The notes under the pieces were generated by a model. That model saw only the letters and a program-made list of their open reading frames with translations. It had not been told where the DNA came from and searched no databases. Positions 10,197 through 21,935 of a stretch of DNA of 64,000 nt are shown one piece after another. A program made the position numbers and the translations under genes. Each line of letters opens with the position of its first letter. Within the stretch, counting starts at the first letter, position 1. Source of the stretch: Thinopyrum elongatum (Eukaryota; Streptophyta; Magnoliopsida; Poales; Poaceae); contig CM022303.1 in assembly GCA_011799875.1 (NCBI GenBank), positions 188,839,700-188,903,699 of the forward strand. The letters run 5' to 3'.

Positions 10197-12016
10197 TGTT
10201 GGCAAACATAGTAGGAAAAAAATTGCGCTTACGATCACCCAAGATCAATAAGAAGATGCATAACGGGTTGGGATCACAATCGTTACCGTCACCGAGTTGC
10301 AGCGGAACAAGAACGTATTGGTGTATATCGTACTTGGAGTCCCTCGAACCATCGATGAACGATCCCTCGTACTGCCCACGAACAATCCCTCGAACCAAAG
10401 ACCAAAAGCACGGCCTCTCTACTTGGTTGTAAGCATGCAGCGATCACAATCCGGAAGCACTTCGCCGTCCAGAGCTAATCATCACCAGAGAATTAGAGGG
10501 AGGAGATTAGAACCACACAGGGCTTCTAATTATGAGGACAAGAGGATTAGCCTAGCTCTAATTAGTCAACTAGGACCAACTAGAACTAGAACTAGAATAA
10601 CTAGAGGAAGCTCCAAAATTTGTATATAACAATAGAGCAAAAAACCCTAGTATATATAGGTTGGAGGAGGAGGAGAGGGCAGCCACCAAGGGGGGAAGTC
10701 CCCCTTTGGGCGCCGTTCATGGGAGAGGGAGTTGGACTCCCTCCCCTTCTCCACTTCGCCACCCCTCCCCCCAACAAGGAAAGGGGGCGCCACTTCCTTA
10801 TGGGCCTTCGTGGTCCATAATTCCTTCCACCTCTTGGCTTTTTAAGGCCCATTGATATTTAAATTAAATATAAAATGTTCTAAATACCTCTAGACCATTA
10901 TATATATTTTAACATCTTCGGAAACATTTTCCACATATATATAATTTATTGGTAATACCCGGTATTACCCGATACTCTCCGAAACCCTTCCGGTGACCAA
11001 AACACTTCCGGATCCTCTCGAAACTATTCTGAATATTCATGAAATAATTTCACAAATAAATTCTCATGACTCCTGTCTGATTAACACTCAACAGATCATG
11101 ATTTCCTTCAGCTTGTGACCCCGCGGGTTCAGTAACTCATAGACATGAACGAAACCGTTCGTTCCATAGCCGGCAGCGGGACCGTGGACGTCTGTATCGA
11201 TCCCTATGAGCACGCGAATGATATTTGAGTGAACCTTAGGTTATCATGTGATGTTCCCTTTGCTTCGCGATACTTCACAAAACCCGGGATGCATCGGTAT
11301 CCTCCTTAGTCATCACCATGCTCACTATACTGAAATCCTTGTTACCGATTTTGTTCTTCTGTCTCGTTATTGTGTTCCAGCATCCCCGTAATGAAGTCCC
11401 GTGTGTCCGGCCAGACGATGATCGATGCCATCACAACGAGAGGTCCCTAAGAATAACTCTCCATCATCGGAGGAGCAAATCCCACTCTCGAGCTATCTGG
11501 TAACTTGTCAAACTTTCCGGTCAACCTGTAAGTTATCGTTAGGATCACCGTGTTGCAGGTGATGTTTGAGCAACCCCAAAGCCCACCGTATAGTAAGAAG
11601 TGACCACGATACTCTCATGGTCTAAGGAGCAACATCACATGTTAACACTACGCGTTACTACAATTGAATGCAGACGATATTAACTCAATTCATAACAAAC
11701 AATATTGGGTTGATTCAATATGATCGTTCTTCCAATGTCATAATCTCAATGTTGTTTTAGGATCGTCGTTATACTTAACGATATCCTAAGATCCGGAAAA
11801 CATGATCACCAACAACACTTGAGCTAGTCCTAGAGGTGAGACAAGGAACCTTTTATTTTACCGTTTATCATTTCACACCTGCATATGAGTTTTCCACTGA
11901 ATCGCATATTCCAGGATAATAGCAGTTATAGCATAGAATATAAACTCTATAATTATGAATATGGAAATATAATAATACAAATATTATTGCCTCTAGGGCA
12001 TATTTCCAACACATAT
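10192..12016. repeat. 5-bp target duplication CATAT around solo LTR
   Basis: CATAT at 10192-10196 and CATAT at 12012-12016 flank the LTR exactly, showing insertion as a single unit and recombination down to one LTR. Confidence 0.93.
10197..12011 (-). mobile_element. Solo LTR of a copia element, BARE/Angela-like, 1815 bp
   Basis: On the minus strand it begins TGTTGGAAATATGCCCTAGA and ends TTTGCCAACA. The start is the hallmark of BARE-1/Angela/WIS copia LTRs, and the length is usual for them. Perfect 5-bp duplications flank it and no internal sequence remains, so it is a solo LTR left by LTR-LTR recombination. It interrupts the FAR1-like frame between the DNA-binding and transposase domains. 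The same LTR subfamily recurs at 43574. Reading frames inside it are not genes. Confidence 0.93.
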
Positions 12017-13037
12017 ATGAAGAGGGATGTTTCGAATGTGTGTTCTAAGCTGTGGCAACATTAGTCATTTGAGGACATGGATATAACAGTCGATTACATT
12101 TAGAGGCGGCACGCCAAAAGTCTCGAACTCTATTATGCAATACAAGTTGACATAGAGTCAAAATCTCTGATGGATTTGTTTTGGGTGGATGGAAGGACAA
12201 GGGCATTGTACCCCAAGTACAAGGATTGTGTGTTCTTTCACACAACATTTTGCACTAATCAATCAACATGCCATTTGCTCGGATTGTTGGGGAAAACAAC
12301 TACTTGCAGACAGCCACGCTGGGTTGTGCCTTGTTGCCAAATGAGCATATTGAAACTTTCAAATGAGTGTTTCTACATTGGATACAATGAGCACCTGATG
12401 AACCGTATGACCGACCAGGATATGGTGATGGAAATAGCTATATTAGAAGTCTTAACACAGTACATAGGTGTTGCAAATGGTATGTCCAGTGTAAGGCGCG
12501 TGAGAAGTTAGGGAGTCTACTAAGCATGGATGAGGGTTTTGAGTAGGTTTTCTACACATGCATTGACGATTTTGAGACAGTACTCCAGAACATGCATATG
12601 ATACATTGCTTCAACTTGGTTGAAAACAGGCATCGTCGCAACATGTGGTGTACCAGAGGGACCTGGGCCCCAACATACTTCCAGAAATGTTTCTTCCCAT
12701 TTACAAGCACTACAAGTAGGTCAGAAGGTCTCAACTCCTACTTCAAGATGTTGTTCAATCCCCAAGACTCAATGTGGAGGTTAGTGCAACAATATGAGGT
12801 GCTTGAGGACACAATGTTAGACCATGAGGATAACGTAGCTTTCACTGGAAAGGCGACAACTACACCACTTTACTCATGGTATGTGTCAATAAAAAAAAGA
12901 AAGACACATTGTATGTCAGGGAGGGTACTAAAACATTGTTATTTTTATTGCAACATTCAGGTACAACATTGAGTGCCAAGTCATAAAATTTTACACCCAA
13001 AGTGTTTTTGGCAAGTTTCATAAGAAGGTGATAGTGT
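12012..13037 (+). pseudogene. FAR1/FRS-like pseudogene, part 2: MULE transposase domain
   Basis: The frame continues with KRDVSNVCSKL (about 12020-12052) and ELYYAIQVDIES (about 12128-12165). It then reads LFWVDGRTRALYPKYKDCVF (about 12178-12237), the conserved MULE core around the first catalytic Asp. MTDQDMVMEIAI (about 12409-12445) holds the second Asp region. GTWAPTYFQKCFFPFTSTT (about 12658-12714) and RSEGLNSYFK follow. An 82-bp intron with GTATGT donor and TTCAG acceptor is still visible at 12879-12960, and splicing it gives LYSWYNIE. Several stops, a deletion near 12590 and frameshifts make it non-functional. It ends at element C (13038), and the frame resumes at 40076. Confidence 0.87.
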
Positions 13038-14607
13038 TGCTACTTCTTGAGCTTGCGTTGGTTTTTCCCTTCAAGAGGAAAGGGTGATGCAGCAAAGTAG
13101 AGATAAGTATTTCCCTCGGTTAAGAACCAAGGTATCAATCCAGTAGGAAGAACACACAAGTCACCAATGGTTGCACCTACACAAACAAACAAATACTTGC
13201 ACGCAACACGATAAAGGGGTTGTCAATCCATTCACGGATACTTGCAAGGATGAGATCTGATAGAGATAGGTATAAAAGATAAGTAAAAGTGCAAAATAAA
13301 GTAAAGGTAAATAAATTGCAGCAAGGTATTTTTGTGTTTTTGATTTTATAGATCTGAAATTAATATGGTAAAAGATAGACCTGGGGGCCATAGTTTTCAC
13401 TAGAGGATTCTCTCTTGAAAGAACGCATACGGTGGGTAAACAAATTACTATTGAGCAATTGATAGAAAAGCGCATAGTTAAGATGACATCGAAGGCAATG
13501 ATCATGATATAGGCATCACGTCTGTGACAAGTAGACCGACTCCTGCCTGCATCTACTACTATTACTCCACACATCGACCGCCATCCAGCATGCATCTACT
13601 GTATTAAGTTAACAAGAACGGAGTAACGCCTTAAGCAAGATGACATGATGTACAGGGATAGATCCAAGCAGTATGAAATAAACCCCACATTTTTATCCTT
13701 AGTGGCAAAAATACAAATACATGTCATGTCCCTTTCTGTCACTGGGATTGAGCACCACAACATTGAACCCACAACAAAGCACCTCTCCCATTGCAAGAAA
13801 AATCAATCTAGTTGGCCAAACCAAATCAATAGATCGGAGAGAAATACAAAGCTATCTTAATCATACATAAAAGAGTTCATAGAAGACTCAAATAATATTC
13901 ATAGATAATCTGATCATAAACCCACAATTCATCGGATCTTAACAAACGCACCGCAACAGAAGATTACATCGAATAGATCTTCAAGAACATCGAGGAGACC
14001 ACTGTATTGAAGATCAAAGAGAGAGAAGAAGCCATCTAGCTACTAGCTATGGACCCGTAGGTCTGTGGTAAACTACTCACACATCATCGGAAGGGCAGCA
14101 AGGTTGGTGTAGAGCCCTCCATGATCGAATCCCCCTCCGACGGAGTATCGGCAAAGGCCTCCAGATGGGATGTCACAAGGACAGAAACTTGCGGCAGCGG
14201 AAAAGTTTTTTTGGTGTGCCCTCTGGTATACGGGGAATATTTGGGTATTTATAGAGAAAAAATTAGGTTTTGAGGCGCATCAGGGAGGCCCACAAGCTTG
14301 GGGGCGCGCCCTCCAAACTTGTCGCCAACTGGTAGCCCCTCTGACCCCCTCCCGAAGGTTCCTGGGTGTCTTCTGGTCCAAGAAAAATCCTCAAAAAGTT
14401 TCATTCCATTTGGACTACGTTTGGTATTGATTTTATGTAAAAGACAAAAACAAGGAAAAAAAACAGCAACTGGCACTTGGCACTAGGTTAATAGGTTAGT
14501 CCCAAAAAATGATCTAAAATAGCACCATAATGCATATAAAACATCCAAGATGGATAATATACTAGCATGGAAAAATAAAAAATTATAGATACGTTGGAGA
14601 TGTATCA
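13038..14607 (-). repeat. 3' LTR of element C
   Basis: On the minus strand it starts TGATACATCTCCAACGTATC at 14607 and ends AAGAAGTAGCA at 13038. It matches the right LTR at 38500-40070 and the LTRs of element A. Frames inside are shadows. Confidence 0.92.
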
Positions 14608-15412
14608 AGCATCCCCAAGCTTAATTCCTGCTCGTCCTCGTGTAGGTAAATGATAAAAATAGAATTTTTTGATGTGGAATGCTACCTAACATGTTTATCA
14701 TGTAGTCTTTCTTAATGTGGCATGAATATTCAGATCCATAAGATTCAAAACAAAGGTTTAATATTGGGATAAAAACAATAATACTTCAAACATACTAATA
14801 AAGCAATCATGTCTTCTCAAAATATCATGGCTAAAGACAATTATCCCTACAAAATCATAGAGTCTTGTCATGCTCTATCTTCTTAACACAAAGTATTAAT
14901 CATGCACAACCCTAATGACAAGCCAAGCAATTGGTTCATAATTTTAACGTGCTTCAGCTTTTTCAACTCTCACGCAATACATGAGTGTGAGCCATGGATA
15001 TAGCACTATAGGTGGAATAGAATATGATGTTGGAGGTTGTGTGGAGAAGACAAAAAATGAGAAAGTCTCATACTGACGAGGCTAATCAACGGGCTATGGA
15101 GATGCCCATCAATTGATGTCAATGCAAGGAGTAGGGATTGCCATGCAACGGATGCACTAGAGCTATAAGTGTATGAAAGCTCAAAAGAAAACTAAGTGGG
15201 TGTGCATCCAACTTGCTTGCTCACGAAGACCTAGGGCATTTGAGGAAGCCCATCATTGGAATATACAGGCCAAGTTCTATAATGACAAATTCCCACTAGT
15301 AATATATGAAAGTGATAACATAGGAGACTCTATATCATGAAGAAAATGGTGCTACTTTGAAGCACAAGCGTGGAAAAAGGATAATAACATTGTCCCTTCT
15401 ATCTTTTTCTCT

Positions 15413-15470
<58 letters not shown>

Positions 15471-15696
15471 GTCCGGAACCTCATCCCGACTTGTGGGGGA
15501 ATCATAGTCTCCATCATCCTTTTCTCACATGGGACAATGCTCTAATAATGATGATCATCACACTTTTATTTACTTACAACTCAAGAATTACAACTCGATT
15601 CTAGAACAAAAACATGACTCTATTTGAATGCCTCCAGCGGTGTACCGGGATGTGCAATTATCTAGCGTGACATGTATAAAAAATATGAACGATGGC
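14608..15696 (-). other. Element C internal non-coding region (PPT side)
   Basis: It starts with the polypurine-tract motif (minus AAGCTTGGGGATGC, 14609-14622) next to the LTR. It aligns by eye, reversed, with 23750-24774 of element A. No protein is encoded. An (AT)25 microsatellite lies at 15419-15468. The break at 15696/15697 is where element B inserted; the interrupted sequence resumes at 35321. Confidence 0.85.
15419..15468. repeat. (AT)25 microsatellite
   Basis: Twenty-five AT units, in a spot where element A has only a short purine-rich stretch, so it expanded within element C. The apparent Ile-Tyr repeat frames on both strands are artefacts of it. Confidence 0.97.
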
Positions 15697-16172
15697 TGAG
15701 GGAGTCCTGGATTAAGGGGTCCTCGGGCTGTCGACCTACTGTGTGTGGGCCAGACTAATGGGCTGCTATGGGGCCGAACTGGGGCGTGGACCCATGACCG
15801 GACAGGAGATCTTCGGAGTCGTGGTGTGCCCTCCAAGTCAAGATTTAGCGTGATCTTTCCTTTGTTGTACCCGATCGCATGTAACCCTAACCCTATCGGT
15901 GTCTATATAAACCGAAGGGTTTTAGTCTTTAGGGCTAGAGAAACATCCATCACCCCCCTCAACCTAGGGTTTAGCTCGCCTGATCTCACGGTAGATCGAC
16001 TCTGTAACCATACCATACACATCAAATACAACCAAGCAGGACGTAGGGTTTTACCTCTTCGAGAGGGCCCGAACCTGGGTAAACACCGTGTTCTTCGTCC
16101 CTTGTTCCCCATTGATCCTAGATCCACAGCTCGGGACCCCCTACCCGAGATCCGCCGGTTTTGATACTGACA
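15697..16172 (+). repeat. 5' LTR of element B (476 bp)
   Basis: It runs from TGAGGGAGTCC to TGATACTGACA. A TATATAAA box is at 15904-15911, likely the element promoter. The sequence after the LTR starts TTGGTGCTTGCATTG, where the primer site should lie; the tRNA was not identified. Confidence 0.9.
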
Positions 16173-16217
16173 TTGGTGCTTGCATTGAGAGTTCCACTGT
16201 TTGGTCGCCGAAGGATC

Positions 16218-18074
16218 AATGGCTGGCTTGATCATCGGAGAGGGCATCAGCTCCGGGGACCTCTTTGTCCCCGGCCAGCTCTTCGCGTTCGGCAGCGTCG
16301 TGCTGCACGCCAACCCAACTGGTCATCTAGAGTAAATCAATAATTTCGCCACTGAGCACCGGATTAGATTCGGTAACCTGGAGTACGTTGCAGACGCCCG
16401 AAGCGAGTCTTTGTCGGGTTCGCGACCTCTCCCCGTATCCCTATGGGCCCCGCTGTGCCTACTCCGGAGTTTTCCCTTGATCTGATCCACGGGTCGGCCT
16501 CAACCCTTCAGCCGGCCACAAGCTCGGACGGCTCCACCCTGACCGGAGGCCAGGAATCCCCTTCGACCACGCTAGTGATGCCCGCCGAAGACCCAGCTTC
16601 GGGCCTCAACACGGAAGTAGTGTTCGGACGCCAAGAGTCACTCTCGGCCGAACCCTCTCCTCGTTACGCGTCTCCGGCCTTGAACCTCAGTGACGAGTCA
16701 ATGTTCGGAAGCCAGGAATCGTCCTTTGCCGAACCCCCCCTCACCAACGAGGCTTCGAGCCCAAATACGGAGACCGCGTCTGAAGACCAGGCCCTGTCCT
16801 CGGTCTCTTATGTCTGTCCGGCCACCCGCCCGACCCCGGGCCTCGAGGCCAACTCGGCCCTGGAAGGCCAGGACTCAGTTCGGACCCGGATCACCCCTCT
16901 CCCCTCCACGACGGAGTTTGATCCCGTGCGGCCACCACACGCTAGCTCGGCAAGCCTCGCTCTGTTAAACAAGGCACTCGATCGAATCTGGATGATGGCT
17001 ATTCAAGACAACTCACCCGCGGCCTGCGTTCAGCAGTCCCTTGAGGCAGATTTTGGGGAACTTTATGTCCCATCCACCACCCACCTAGTGGCCACAGTCG
17101 AAGACTTAACCGACATGTTGGACTACACCTCGAAAAACGCCTACTCCATGGACGAGGATAGTGGAGCCATGGTTAATACCGATGCTGCTCCCCCCGTCAC
17201 CGGCCACTGCACGGCCACGTCAACTTACGATGTCTACATGGTGGACACCCCGAAGGAAGATGACGGCACTCCCGGGAAGGATAACGGTAGGCCCAGCGAT
17301 GAGCCGCCGAAACGCCGCAGACAGCACCGCCGCTCCAAGGCGCATCGAAGCCATGCGAGCAACACAGACACCGGAGAAAATGCTACCCCGGACCATGCGG
17401 ACAACCTCGGTGACCCCGGCGCCGACGAACAGCCACAAAACAACCACGAGGAGCATGAGGACCTGCTCGATCTCGAATACCTCGATGACTCCGAAGATAG
17501 TAACTACCTCCCCCTCTCTGAAGAGGAGGTCAGTTTGGGTGACGAAGATTTTATCGTCCCCGAAGACCCGTTGGTTCAAGAGCGGTTCAAACGGCAGCTA
17601 ATTGCCACCGCGCGTAGCCTGAAGAAGCAGTGGCAAAAAATAAAAGCCGAACAAGATACCCTCAATGACAGATGGACTAAGGTCCTGGCAGCTAAAGAGG
17701 GGTATGGCTACGAACGGAAAACCAAGAGCTACCCAAAGCGAAGGCTACTACCGCAATTCGATGATGAGGACATAGAGCCAGCACCTGCAAGGCACACTCA
17801 GGCGGATCAGCCGGACCGCCCCCCTCGAGGACGGGACCGGACAACAGATAAAACCGAACAACCTCCTACTCACCCTCGCCGTCAAGGCAAGCAGCCAGTA
17901 CGGCCAGATTATGAGTCCGACTTACGCCATGATCTGGACGCTCGGGCAGGTCTGACGAGGTCCATTTACGGACCTAAAAGAGATCCTCCTGCTAGACGGG
18001 ACGGATATGAATCCTGGCTAGACCGAAATAATAGAGTTCGGGAGCTGCAACGAGCCCGGATGACAGATGATATC
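16218..18074 (+). pseudogene. Element B gag, N-terminal part
   Basis: A likely start at 16218 (MAGLIIGEGISSGDL) follows the 5' LTR. A stop lies near 16333 and a one-base frame change near 16440. From 16443 a frame of 544 codons runs to the insertion point of element A. It has a loosely repeated N-terminal region (QES...AEPS and GSQESSFAEP-type units), acidic and basic low-complexity blocks, and a predicted helical KKQWQKIKAEQDTLNDRW stretch near codon 398. The stop at 18075-18077 belongs to the LTR of element A, not to gag. The frame resumes at 26358. Tat-lineage gag proteins form the particle core; this copy is inactive. Confidence 0.8.
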
Positions 18075-19656
18075 TGATACGTCTCCAACGTATCTATAAT
18101 TTTTGATTGTTCCATGCTATTATATTATTTGTTTTGGATGTTTTATATGCATTAATATGCTATTTTATATTATTTTTGGGACTAACTTATTAACCTAGAG
18201 CCTAGTGCCAGTATCTGTTTTTTCCTTGTTTTTGAGTTTTACAGAAAAGGAATATCAAACGGAGTCCAAACAGAATAAAACTTTACGATGATTTTTCTTG
18301 GACATGAAGACACACGTAGGACTTGGAGAGGAAGGCAGAAGAGTCCTGAGGGCTCCACAGGCCCTCAGGGCGCGCCCTAGGAGGGCGCCCCCTGGCTTGT
18401 GGGCCCCATGGGAGTCCTCCAACCCTAATCTTTGGCCTATAAATTCAAAAATATTCCCAAACCAACAGAAGCGTCCACCAAAATACTTTTCCAACGCCGT
18501 AACCTTCTGTACCCACGAGATCCCATCTTGGGGTCTTTTTCGGCATCCTGCCGGAGGGGGATTCGATCATGGAGGGCTTCTACATCAACTCTATTGCCCT
18601 TCCGATGAAGCGTGAGTAGTTTACCACAGACCTACGGGTCCATAGCTAGTAGCTAGATGGCTTCTTCTCTCTCTTTGATTCTCAATACCATGTTCTCCTC
18701 GATGTTCTTGGAGATCTATCCGATGTAATATTCTTTTGCGGTGTGTTTGTCGAGATCCGATGAATTGTGGATTTATGATCAGATTATCTATGAATATTAT
18801 TTGAATCTTCTCTGAATTCTTATATGCATGATTTGATATCTTTGTATTTCTCTTCGAATTATTGGTTTGGTTTGGCCACTAGATTGGTTCTTCTTGTAAT
18901 GGGAGAGGTGCTTAGTTTTGGGTTCAATCTTGCGGTGTCCTCACCCAGTGACAAAGTAGGGGTAGTGAGGCACGTATTTGTATTGTTGCCATCAAGGGTA
19001 AAAAGATGGGGTTTTCATCATATTGCTTGAGTTTATCCCTCTACATCATGTCATCTTCCTTAAGGCGTTACTCCGGTCTTTATGAACTTAATACTCTAGA
19101 TGCATGCTAGATAGCGGTCAATGTGTGGTGTAATAGTAGTATATGCAGAATCGTTTCGGTCTACTTGACACGGACGTGATGCCTATATGCATAATCATTG
19201 TCTTCGATATCGTCATAACTTTGCGCTTTTCTATCAATTTCACAACAGTAATTTGTTCACGCACCGTATTATTTGCCTTCACAAGATAAGCCTCTAGTGA
19301 AACCTATGGCCCCCGGGTCTATTTTCCATTATATATTTTTAGATCTATAAACCAAAAAACCTCAAAATACCTCACTGCGTTTTATTTACTTTTATCTTGT
19401 TTTACGTTTATTAATCTTTTATACCTATCTCTATCAGATCTCACCTTTGCAAGTGACCGTGAAGGTATTGACAACCCCTTTATCGCATTGGGTGCAAGTG
19501 TTTGATTGTTTGTGCAGGTGCAAAGATTGGGGACTTGCTTGTATTCCTATTGGATTTAATACCTTGGTTCTTAACCGAGGGAAATACTTATCTCTACTTT
19601 GCTGCATCACCCTTTCCTCTTCAAGGGAGAAACCAACGCAAGCTCAAGAAGTAGCA
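18075..19656 (+). repeat. 5' LTR of element A
   Basis: It starts TGATACGTCTCCAACGTATC and ends AAGAAGTAGCA. A likely TATA box (TATAAAT) is at 18438-18444, matched at 25140-25146 in the 3' LTR. Small reading frames inside are not genes. Confidence 0.92.
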
Positions 19657-19667
19657 GGAAGAATTTC

Positions 19668-19685
19668 TGGCGCCGTTGCCGGGAG
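19668..19685 (+). promoter_or_regulatory. Primer binding site of element A (tRNA-Asp type)
   Basis: TGGCGCCGTTGCCGGGAG lies 11 bases after the LTR. It is complementary to the 3' end of plant tRNA-Asp except at the last bases. This is the expected minus-strand priming site for Athila-lineage elements of grasses. Confidence 0.8.
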
Positions 19686-19893
19686 ATCTACATCAAGCCT
19701 ACCAAGGACCCACCATAAACTCTCATCTCTTGCATTACATTAGTTGCCATTTTCCTCTCATTTTCCTCTCCCCCACTTCTAAAACGATTTTTAGAAAAAT
19801 ACAAAAAGATTTGCCTTTTTATTTGCCCTTTTTTCGTTCGTCTTTTCATTTGCTTTTTGGTTACTCGTGTGTTAGATTGCTTGCTTTGTCTCG

Positions 19894-21186
19894 ATGTCTC
19901 AAGAAAATACCAAGTTGTGTGACTTTTCAATTACTAATAATAATGATTTTATTAGTACTCCGATTGCTCCCGCCACTAGTGCGGAATCTTATAAAATTAA
20001 TGCCGCTTTGCTGAATCTTGTTATGAAAGATCAATTTTCTGGCCTTCCCAGTGAAGATGCCGCATCCCATCTAAATACTTTCATTGAATTGTGTGATATG
20101 CAAAAGAAGAAAGATGTGGATAATGATATTGTGAAATTGAAGCTATTTCTGTTCTCACTACGAGATCGTGCTAAAACTTGGTTTTCATCTTTGCCTAAAA
20201 ATAGTATTGACTCATGGAATAAGTGTAAAGATTCTTTTATTTCCAAGTATTTTCCTCCCGCTAAGATCATCTCCCTTAGGAACGATATAATGAATTTTAA
20301 GCAACTTGATCATGTACATGTTGCACAATCTTGGGAGAGGATGAAATTGATGATAAAAAATTGCCCTACTCATGGTTTAAGTTTATGGATGATCACACAA
20401 ATTTTTTATGCCGGATTGAATTTTGCATCTAAAAATCTTTTAGATTCGGCCGCGGAAGGTACTTTTACAGAAATCACATTAGGAGAAGCTACTAAACTCC
20501 TAGATAATATTATGGCTAATTACTCTCAATGGCATATCGAAAGATCTTCTACTAGTAAAAAAGTGCATGCGATTGAAGAAATTAATACTTTGAGTGGAAA
20601 GATGGATGAACTTATGAAATTGTTTGCTAGTAAGAGTGCTCCTATTGATTCGAATAATATGCCTTTGTCTACTTTGATTGAGTACAATAATGAATTTATG
20701 GATGTGAATTTTGTTGGTAGGAACAATTTTGGTAATAACGCGTATAGAGGTAATTTCAACCCTAGGCCGTTTCCTAGTAATTCCTCTAATAATTATGGTA
20801 ATTCCTACAACAATTCTTATGGAAATTATAATAAGATGCCCTTTGATCTTGAGAACAATATTAAAGAATTTATTAATTCTCAAAAAGTTTTCAATGCTAT
20901 GGTTGAAGAAAAATTGCTCAAGATTGATGATTTGGCTAGGAACGTTGATAGAATTTCTCTTGAGATTGATTCTTTGAAAATTAGATCTATGACACCCAAG
21001 GATTATTTTAATGAATCTATTAAAGCTATTAAAATTTCTATTGATGAGTGCAAAGAAAGAACCGCTAGGATGCGTGCTAAGCGAGATTGGTTTGTTAAAG
21101 CGTGTTCTTCGATTTCTTGTGATAATAATGATGAAGATCTTAAAGTGATTGGTGTGACTCCTATTGAATATTTTTTTCCAATATAA
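19894..21186 (+). CDS. Element A gag (capsid) protein, 430 codons
   Basis: It begins MSQENTKLCD shortly after the primer site. The retrotransposon gag capsid region is clear: KDQFSGLPSEDAASHLNTF, LFLFSLRDRAKTWFSSLPKN, FISKYFPPAK, then FYAGLNFASKNLLDSAAEG. An Asn/Gly/Tyr-rich stretch follows near residues 275-315, in place of a zinc knuckle, and then a helical region. The frame ends in a run of seven T (21171-21177), one base out of phase with the downstream protease frame; element C reads through the equivalent point in one frame. So this ORF is probably the 5' part of a gag-protease gene broken by slippage. It would make particle protein only. Confidence 0.85.
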   Translation: MSQENTKLCDFSITNNNDFISTPIAPATSAESYKINAALLNLVMKDQFSGLPSEDAASHLNTFIELCDMQKKKDVDNDIVKLKLFLFSLRDRAKTWFSSLPKNSIDSWNKCKDSFISKYFPPAKIISLRNDIMNFKQLDHVHVAQSWERMKLMIKNCPTHGLSLWMITQIFYAGLNFASKNLLDSAAEGTFTEITLGEATKLLDNIMANYSQWHIERSSTSKKVHAIEEINTLSGKMDELMKLFASKSAPIDSNNMPLSTLIEYNNEFMDVNFVGRNNFGNNAYRGNFNPRPFPSNSSNNYGNSYNNSYGNYNKMPFDLENNIKEFINSQKVFNAMVEEKLLKIDDLARNVDRISLEIDSLKIRSMTPKDYFNESIKAIKISIDECKERTARMRAKRDWFVKACSSISCDNNDEDLKVIGVTPIEYFFPI

Positions 21187-21935
21187 ATCTTAATAAAGAT
21201 GGGACTGGAGATGAGTCAACTTTAGCTAGAAGGCGTGCCAATGATTCAGAGTTTTTAGATCTTAATGCAAAAATTGATAAAAGTGGGATTGGAGAGGTCA
21301 AAACTTTAAGTAGCGATGAACCCACTCTTTGGGATTTCAAGGATTTTAATTATGATAATTTTTCTTTGATAGATTGTATTTCCTTGTTGCAATCCATGTT
21401 GAATTCTCCTCATACTTATAATCAAAATAAAGCTTTTACTAAACATATCGTTGATGCTATGATGAAATCTTTTGAAGAAAAACTTGAGTTGAAAGTTTCT
21501 ATTCCTAGAAAGCTTTATGATGAGTGGGAACCTACTATTAAGATTAAAATTAAAGATTATGAGTGCCATGCTTTGTGTGATTTGGGTGCTAGCGTTTCCA
21601 CGATTCCAAAAACTTTATGTGATGTGCTAGGTTTTCGTGAATTTGATGATTGTTCATTAAATTTGCATCTCGCGGATTCCACTATTAAGAAACCTATGGG
21701 AAGAATTAATGATGTTCTTATTGTTGCAAATAGGAATTATATGCCCGTAGATTTCATTGTGCTTGATATAGATTGCAATCCTACATGTCCTATTATTCTT
21801 GGTAGACCTTTCCTTAGAACGATTGGTGCAATTATTGATATGAAAGAAAGTAACATTAGATTTCAATTTCCGTTATGGAAGGGCATGGACACTTTACAAC
21901 AAAGAAAATTAAGTTGCCATATGAATCTATTATGA
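21187..21935 (+). pseudogene. Element A protease-like domain
   Basis: The frame after the T7 slip carries NKDGTGDESTLARRRAND, KAFTKHIVDAMMKSFEEKLE, then KDYECHALCDLGASVSTIPK with the retropepsin active site DLGAS. DFIVLDIDCNPTCPIILGR and PFLRTIGAIIDMKE, the C-terminal protease flap region, follow. It ends before any RT would start. Aspartic proteases of this type mature gag in virus-like particles. It is cut off from its own gag by a frameshift. Confidence 0.85.

Noticed and set aside
15335..15545. Ile-Tyr repeat frames on both strands
   Set aside because: Artefact of the (AT)25 microsatellite.
15881..15896. Telomere-like TAACCCTAACCCTATC
   Set aside because: Only two units, inside the LTR of element B and repeated in its other LTR (about 35025), so it is LTR sequence and not a telomere.
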